From NCBI GenBank assembly GCA_903829325.1, contig CAIKPM010000047.1, forward strand, positions 1-38,634: DNA of 38,634 nucleotides, read 5' to 3'. The position numbers and the translations under genes were made by a program. The stretch comes from an uncultured bacterium. Lineage in GTDB: Bacteria; Vulcanimicrobiota; Vulcanimicrobiia; Vulcanimicrobiales; Vulcanimicrobiaceae. This document shows, in pieces, positions 34,539-38,634 of this stretch. Position 1 is the stretch's first letter. Each line of letters begins with the position of its first letter. A model generated the notes under the pieces. That model saw nothing but the letters and a program-made list of their open reading frames with translations, was not told the origin of the DNA and searched no databases.

Positions 34539-36818
34539 ATGCTGAAGCTGCCTTATGCACCTCGCGCCTGTGTGCATCCTTCCAGGCTTAGTAAGGGGGC
34601 ACTCGTCACCTTCTTGCTCCTGCTAGCGGGCTTGCAGACAATGCTCATTCTTGCGAGCGGCCTCCCCACGTTGCGCCAGGATTGGTGGTTTCCCCACAGC
34701 AGTGCGGGGATGGCGAGTGTCGTGCACTGGTATGCTGACGGGTGGTCTCCGTATGGTTTTGGCAGCGTCCAGCCTTATCCGACGTTCTACCCGCTCTCCT
34801 GGCTCTGGTGGCTAGCAGGGGCACGGCCGTCTCCCTTGCTCGGCGTCGCAGTCTGCATCTTCATCACATTGCTTTGTGCAGGTTGGGCGGCGGTATCGTT
34901 GGCGCCTAGAAAACCTTGGTTCGTATGCTTCGCCTTGGCGAGCTTTGCGATGGCGAATCCTTGGGTGTACCAAGAATATCTCGTCGGCCATCTCTATATG
35001 GTTGCTGCTTACGCCTTGCTTCTGGCTCTGGTTGTGGAAATCGCGCGTCCGTCTCCCCGCCCTTGGGTACTGGCCTTGCTGGTCGCTGGCTCGATGATCC
35101 AACTGGAATTTGCGGTGTTGGTCTGCTTGCCGTTGAGCGCTTGGTGTATCAAGACGAAGCGGTTTCGAGCATGTGTTCTTTTGTGGATTTTTGCATCGCC
35201 GCTGATACTGGGGATTGCAGCTTCGTATGGTGTTATCCATGCAACCCCGTACGGACTCGATTGGCAATTTGCACAATCGGTTCATATAAATGAGGCATTC
35301 TTACTGCGTGGCTATCCATTCCATGAAAACACCGCACCATATTGGGCACTTGCTGCGTCGCTGAGTTTTGCTATCACTGCTGGCTTTGGGGCAATTTGCT
35401 GTGCGCGTGGTTGGTACGAGCGAGGGCTGATGCTCGCTGGCATCCTGTTAACTATTTATGCCAGTGGACTCGATAGCTTTTGGGGCTTTAGCTATCAATG
35501 GTTGGTGTTACATATCAAAGAAACGGGATTATTTCGCGAACTCTACGACTTGCTTGCATGTCTAGCGATTGCGATGGTACCAGCTTTGGCCGCTGCATAT
35601 CGCTCGTCTAAGTGGTTGGCTTGGCTTGGTGCCGTCGCGGGGAGTCTCTTCGTATTGAACTGGATTGCGCAGCCGATTGGGGCATACGCGCTTGCTGCAC
35701 AGAGCCTGCCTCATATCACACCCCCCCCCCAGCCACAGTATCGCGTCGCCCTCTTGCCGGCATTCCAGCCTCTCTCATATCGCGGGCTGGGCGCTGGTGC
35801 GGATCCCGATGCGTTCATCGAACCCGGCCGGGCGACACCGCTCAACGAATGGTTCCCCAGTTTCCCCACCGATGCTGCGCTCGCGTACGCTGAAGCTGGC
35901 CGATACGATTGGGTCCAGGCGCTTGGGGCCGAGGCTGTGATCCGACGGCCGTATTTTGCACAGACGCAAAATACCTATCGCCTCGCACCGACTCAACTGC
36001 CGACGGCTCTGAGCGGTCGCGTCACGACTCGGATCTTGCAACATCCGATAAACCTGTTTTCCCTAACAACTCTGCCTCTACAAACCGTGAGCGTTGGTGA
36101 TCGGCCTGATGAGCACGCCGTCTTTTTTGGTGATCTTTCTCCTGAACGCATCACGACACTGGTACCGAGTATGCTCACCCATGATCCGCGGCTTGATTGG
36201 GTCGATGCCCGTGTCGAGATTCCCAAGCATCCTCAGGAAGCATCAGCTTTGGGTGGTGTCGTCACGACGAGTACTCTGGCGTTTCGCTTGCCTTTGCCGG
36301 CACGTTCGAGCATCCTGGCACGCGCCGAGGGCGTCTTATGCGATGAGCAGCATCGTGTGATCATCAGCAAACCAGCACCCCTGCGCTGGTATCCCCTCCC
36401 AGTGCACGCCCACGCGCTCATCTGTCGTGGAAGGTGCATGATCGCACTGAGCGGCGATCCACCCGCTGGGCTACCCGAGCACGCGCTGCTCCCAGTCGGG
36501 GCGCTGCGTCCGCTCGATTTCCACCAGTTTACGCCGTGGCTTAGTGTCGTGCAGATCCCCGCACAGAGCGCGGCCAGCGTGCTTCGCTATAACACGCGTT
36601 ACGATCGTTATTGGTTCGCGTTCACCGAGCACGGGGCGCTCAAGCATTGGCGTCTGGATACAGCCATGAATGCCTGGACACTCACGCCGAGCGAAGAAGG
36701 CAAGCGTGTGATCGTTGTTCAGCTTATCGCGCTTTTGCAGGCACTGACAGAGTGGGTAGCGCTGTTGAGCTTACTTGGGGTGCTGTGGTGGGAATGGCGG
36801 ATAAGCAAACTGCGATGA
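34539..36818 (+). CDS. large GT-C-like membrane protein with a C10 tract
   Basis: A 759-residue membrane protein: about eleven segments in residues 20-400, then a soluble domain, then one C-terminal helix (about 728-751). The first extracytoplasmic loop (LRQDWWFPHSSAGM, HWYADGWSPYGFG) is typical in layout of GT-C glycosyltransferases and YfhO-like proteins. Nothing sharper can be said about substrate. Ten C in a row at 35721-35730 encode the Pro run in HITPPPQPQYR between the membrane and soluble parts, so a slip would truncate the protein there. GC-rich like most of the contig, unlike the other GT-C-like gene. The ribosome site is weak. Confidence 0.7.
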   Translation: MLKLPYAPRACVHPSRLSKGALVTFLLLLAGLQTMLILASGLPTLRQDWWFPHSSAGMASVVHWYADGWSPYGFGSVQPYPTFYPLSWLWWLAGARPSPLLGVAVCIFITLLCAGWAAVSLAPRKPWFVCFALASFAMANPWVYQEYLVGHLYMVAAYALLLALVVEIARPSPRPWVLALLVAGSMIQLEFAVLVCLPLSAWCIKTKRFRACVLLWIFASPLILGIAASYGVIHATPYGLDWQFAQSVHINEAFLLRGYPFHENTAPYWALAASLSFAITAGFGAICCARGWYERGLMLAGILLTIYASGLDSFWGFSYQWLVLHIKETGLFRELYDLLACLAIAMVPALAAAYRSSKWLAWLGAVAGSLFVLNWIAQPIGAYALAAQSLPHITPPPQPQYRVALLPAFQPLSYRGLGAGADPDAFIEPGRATPLNEWFPSFPTDAALAYAEAGRYDWVQALGAEAVIRRPYFAQTQNTYRLAPTQLPTALSGRVTTRILQHPINLFSLTTLPLQTVSVGDRPDEHAVFFGDLSPERITTLVPSMLTHDPRLDWVDARVEIPKHPQEASALGGVVTTSTLAFRLPLPARSSILARAEGVLCDEQHRVIISKPAPLRWYPLPVHAHALICRGRCMIALSGDPPAGLPEHALLPVGALRPLDFHQFTPWLSVVQIPAQSAASVLRYNTRYDRYWFAFTEHGALKHWRLDTAMNAWTLTPSEEGKRVIVVQLIALLQALTEWVALLSLLGVLWWEWRISKLR
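35721..35730 (+). repeat. homopolymeric C10 tract inside the GT-C-like gene
   Basis: An uninterrupted run of ten C, in frame in this sequence. Tracts of this length slip during replication in many bacteria and often switch surface-sugar genes on and off. Confidence 0.9.
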
Positions 36819-36848
36819 GTCCCCGCTTGTGCCGAAGAACAGACTGGG

Positions 36849-37496
36849 ATGAGCTTTGTGCCACAATTGCAAATTCTGCCAGCCCCTCAGCGACTTTTAT
36901 GGGATGAGTTAGCTGCTCTTCCCGAAGGCTTTATATTATATGGCGGAACAGCGATCGCGCTGCAATTGGGTCACCGTGAGTCGATAGATTTCGATTTTTT
37001 TGCTTTTAAACCGTTCGAGACGCTTGCATTACTCCATGAAGTTAATTTCTTGGTAGGCGCCCAAATTGTACAGCAGGCTAAGAATACGCTTACGTGCCGC
37101 GTAAATCGCGATGGAATTGTTTATGTCTCTTTTTTTTGTGTCCCACGCTTAAAGCAAATCTTGCCTCCACTCCGTGGAGACGGGGGCGTTCCGATTGCAT
37201 CGTTGCTTGATCTTGCGGGGATGAAAGCTGCAGTCGTTCAACAGCGACCAGAAGCCAAAGATTATATTGATTTAGATGCAATCATGCAGTCTGGTATTGA
37301 TTTACCTACTGCCCTAGCAGCAGCGCAAGCGATTTACGGTGACAGCTTTAATCCACAAATCACGCTCAAAGCTTTAAGTTATTTTGAGGAAGGTGATTTG
37401 GGACTTGTTTCTTTGCCAATAAAGCAGCGCATTCTCGCCGCTGTTGACCGGGTGGATTTAATGGCGTTGCCGCGGTTGAGAGCATTTACCCCATGA
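36849..37496 (+). CDS. AbiEii/AbiGii-type nucleotidyltransferase (toxin-like)
   Basis: A 215-residue protein of the minimal-nucleotidyltransferase fold. ILYGGTAIALQLGHRESIDFDFF (residues 29-51) has the GG-x-A-x-x-L, the HR and the D-x-D metal residues of the AbiEii/AbiGii group. The rest is helical, with SLLDLAGMKAAVVQQRPEAKDYIDL matching the family. Such proteins act as toxins in type IV toxin-antitoxin and abortive-infection systems by transferring nucleotides to targets such as tRNA. The gene overlaps the next short gene by four bases (ATGA), so they form one unit. It starts 30 bp after the GT-C-like gene, at the border of a mobile-looking region. Confidence 0.85.
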   Translation: MSFVPQLQILPAPQRLLWDELAALPEGFILYGGTAIALQLGHRESIDFDFFAFKPFETLALLHEVNFLVGAQIVQQAKNTLTCRVNRDGIVYVSFFCVPRLKQILPPLRGDGGVPIASLLDLAGMKAAVVQQRPEAKDYIDLDAIMQSGIDLPTALAAAQAIYGDSFNPQITLKALSYFEEGDLGLVSLPIKQRILAAVDRVDLMALPRLRAFTP

Positions 37497-37798
37497 AACC
37501 GTTTCCCCATGATACTGAGCTCGAGACGTTGGCACGCAACACGGTTTGGTTTAAATCGCCCGCGGAAACCTTGGATCAGCCTTACCATTTTATTGCACAC
37601 GTCCTTACCTATGGCACGCATGCGGATGTCCAGATCTTGCGCAAGTATGTCTCCGACGATGCTCTTCGGGAAGCACTGAGACACGCTCCACCAGGCATTT
37701 TTGATCCCCGTTCATGGGCCTATTGGCATCTGAAAACAGGCCAATATCCACCGCCGCCCTTGCCACAACGACGCTGCTGGACTGCTGAGTCTGAGTAG
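37493..37798 (+). CDS. short partner of the AbiEii-type protein (DUF6922-like)
   Basis: A 101-residue protein whose ATG overlaps the stop of the nucleotidyltransferase. The pattern WFKSPAETLDQPYHFIAHVLTYGTHADVQILRKYVSDDALREAL, followed by SWAYWHLKTG, matches short DUF6922-like proteins that are commonly found next to AbiEii-type genes. A role as antitoxin is likely from the genetic pairing, but the order (toxin first) is the reverse of classical AbiE. The tail (PPPPLPQRRCW) is probably unstructured. Confidence 0.72.
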   Translation: MKPFPHDTELETLARNTVWFKSPAETLDQPYHFIAHVLTYGTHADVQILRKYVSDDALREALRHAPPGIFDPRSWAYWHLKTGQYPPPPLPQRRCWTAESE

Positions 37799-37855
37799 CG
37801 TGAGTGCTGAGCCAGCTTCACAGTAGGATGCATTCTCCTATAAGCAGAACGGCGC

Positions 37856-37877
37856 GGGCTGGGGTCGGAGCCCTTTT
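37856..37877 (+). terminator. weak terminator-like hairpin after the toxin-like pair
   Basis: GGGCT (37856-37860) pairs with AGCCC (37869-37873) and is followed by TTTT. The stem is short, so this is only a weak candidate; a second, stronger hairpin follows. Confidence 0.4.
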
Positions 37878-37887
37878 ATGACTTGCG

Positions 37888-37935
37888 CCCGTAGCGTAGC
37901 TGACTACTGATAATCCGCGCCGCTACGGGGTTTTT
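37888..37935 (+). terminator. terminator-like hairpin with long loop
   Basis: CCCGTAGCG (37888-37896) is perfectly complementary to CGCTACGGG (37921-37929), with a 24-base loop, followed by TTTTT (37931-37935). It would stop plus-strand transcripts from the toxin-like pair before they enter the integrase remnant. Confidence 0.6.
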
Positions 37936-37975
37936 CACTTCTTCTGACCAGGGTGTTACCAAAAGGTTGGACCTT

Positions 37976-38430
37976 TCAGGAACATTCTGGACCGTCGCCG
38001 TTCATAAAATCGTCGAAGTAATCTGCCAGTTTATGTTGGTCTGAGGGTATGCTGTCTGAATAGGTGTTCAGCGTGATACTGGCCTGACTATGGCCCAGAC
38101 GAGCTGAAACCGCGTTAATGAATGCCCCACCCTTCAGAAGCCGTGTAGCGCAGGTATGCCTTGTCGCATGGAAGTGAAAGTCTTTTGAAAGACCTGCGTC
38201 CTTTAAGATGCTCTTCCACTTGCGCGTAAAGCTATATCTGTCCCATGGGCGTCCATCTTCTCGTGTGAAAACGTATGCATCATCTGCCATATCATCCGTA
38301 ATGATTGCTTGCAGTAGTTTGCACGTATACCGAGAGAGATAGATTTTTCGGCCTTCCTGGGCCTTTAAGCCCGTTTTAGGGGTAGGAGTGCCGCCCAAGG
38401 TGTCTAGAGTGCGCTGAAGATGTAACCGGC
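37976..38430 (-). pseudogene. tyrosine recombinase (integrase), 5' part cut off by an IS21-family element
   Basis: Only the C-terminal catalytic part remains, about 150 residues. LHLQRTLDTLGGTPTPKTG and GRKIYLS are the beta-hairpin that follows Arg I in phage-type integrases; then come HATRHTCATRLL (the H-x-x-R box), LGHSQASITLNTYSD (His and the nucleophilic Tyr). The Arg I region and the N-terminal DNA-binding domains are missing, because homology stops at the left end of an insertion sequence at 38431. The last four codons of the open frame come from that IS. The remnant marks an old integrative element; its own attachment site was not found. Confidence 0.88.
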
Positions 38431-38480
38431 TGTCCAGCGACAATTAGAAACGCCGGTTAACGACAATTAGAATTACCGGT

Positions 38481-38508
38481 ATGAAGGGCTAGCTTGCTAG
38501 CCCTTCAT
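38481..38508. promoter_or_regulatory. 13-bp perfect hairpin ahead of istA
   Basis: ATGAAGGGCTAGC (38481-38493) and GCTAGCCCTTCAT (38496-38508) are perfectly complementary around two bases. In the RNA this would block or slow read-through from outside into the transposase gene, a protection device known from other insertion sequences. That role is inferred. Confidence 0.6.
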
Positions 38509-38537
38509 CTCATGGCATCGTTCTCGAAGTGGGAAGG

Positions 38538-38634
38538 ATGAAACCCGACGGTGAGGTCCGATTGTTACTCAAACACATAGCCCAAGGCAAAAGCCAGGCC
38601 ATTGCCGCTGCCAAGGCTGGCATGTGTTGGTAAC
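38538..38634 (+). CDS. start of IS21-family transposase IstA (partial, possible frameshift)
   Basis: ATG 38538 opens a frame whose residues 6-29, EVRLLLKHIAQGKSQ followed by AIAAAKAGM, match the N-terminal helix-turn-helix of IstA proteins (usually GK(S/T)-x-x-x-AAAKAGM followed by the recognition helix). A stop TAA follows three codons later, one base before the contig end. Adding GT to make TGTGTTGGTAAC would give C-V-G-N and continue the expected helix, so a 2-bp loss or an assembly error at the contig end is likely. GTG 38529 is an alternative start. Confidence 0.6.

Larger units (their letters stand above)
38431..38634 (+). mobile_element. left end of an IS21-family insertion sequence (runs off the contig)
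   Basis: The end starts TGTCCAGCGACAATTAG and contains two direct repeats CGACAATTAGAA at 38438-38449 and 38461-38472 (23-bp period), each followed by an A/C-rich step and CCGGT. Multiple such repeats inside the ends are where the IS21-family transposase binds. It is followed by a hairpin and the start of istA. The element interrupts the integrase gene and continues beyond the window. Confidence 0.75.

Noticed and set aside
37799-37975. Attachment site for the truncated integrase
   Set aside because: No tRNA 3' end or repeated core is visible here; the other end of the element is outside the window or lost.

Overview
The window looks like one contig from a diderm (outer-membrane-bearing) bacterium of an uncultured or little-studied lineage. 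Several features point that way. There are OstA/LptD-like and C-terminal-Phe beta-barrel outer membrane proteins. There is a cyclic-di-AMP module, which is common in Firmicutes, Actinobacteria, Cyanobacteria and several candidate phyla. The S-adenosylhomocysteinase is of the short type, start codons are often TTG or GTG, and the rpsR-rplI-dnaB order lacks rpsF and ssb. A candidate phylum such as Eremiobacterota would fit, but that is a guess from gene content. The contig probably breaks on the right because it runs into an insertion sequence.

Layout. 1-5,900: housekeeping. A cyclodeaminase-like folate enzyme diverges from ahcY-metK (methyl cycle, ending at a strong terminator). On the other strand lies rpsR-rplI-dnaB followed by a small unknown gene. 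5,870-13,780: a structured leader upstream of rpsR, an AlkA-type DNA glycosylase, then envelope and secreted genes (class 3 lipase, a CBM20-like secreted protein directly coupled to an OstA/LptD-like barrel, two small unknown genes, a 653-residue outer membrane barrel). 13,990-16,490: a 37-residue CxxC/CxxC protein missed by length filters, and a run of four unknown genes ending in a voltage-gated K+ channel. 16,510-21,950: rpsT (apparently leaderless) and rsgA on the minus strand. On the plus strand are an unknown gene, cdaA, a cdaR stub and glmM, then a c-di-AMP (ydaO-type) riboswitch controlling an NlpC/P60 cell-wall hydrolase, a DUF4870-like membrane protein, and tRNA-Gln with a terminator.

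21,970-36,820: a surface-polysaccharide locus. It holds a flippase, a HAD phosphatase, a ThDP enzyme of the acetolactate-synthase type, a polyprenyl-sugar-type GT2 and an AT-rich GT-C-like membrane protein. It also holds rfbF, an rfbG-like gene, rfbH (with complete E1 hallmarks), an extended SDR, an HpcH/HpaI-family aldolase and a second GT-C-like protein carrying a C10 tract. The enzyme set suggests synthesis of a CDP-3,6-dideoxy-4-ketohexose that is then branched at C4 by the ThDP enzyme (yersiniose-like logic), with the aldolase as a possible source of an unusual 2-oxo-acid donor. A 132-bp IS66-type MITE with a perfect 8-bp target duplication sits in the middle of this locus.

36,850-38,634: accessory edge. 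An AbiEii-type nucleotidyltransferase overlaps a short partner gene, two hairpins follow, and then a tyrosine recombinase truncated by the left end of an IS21-family element, whose istA begins at the contig end.

The c-di-AMP genes form a visible circuit. CdaA makes the signal next to glmM (cell-wall precursor synthesis). The riboswitch immediately downstream should turn the wall hydrolase down when the signal is high. A K+ channel, the other classic c-di-AMP output, is encoded about 1.6 kb upstream of cdaA.
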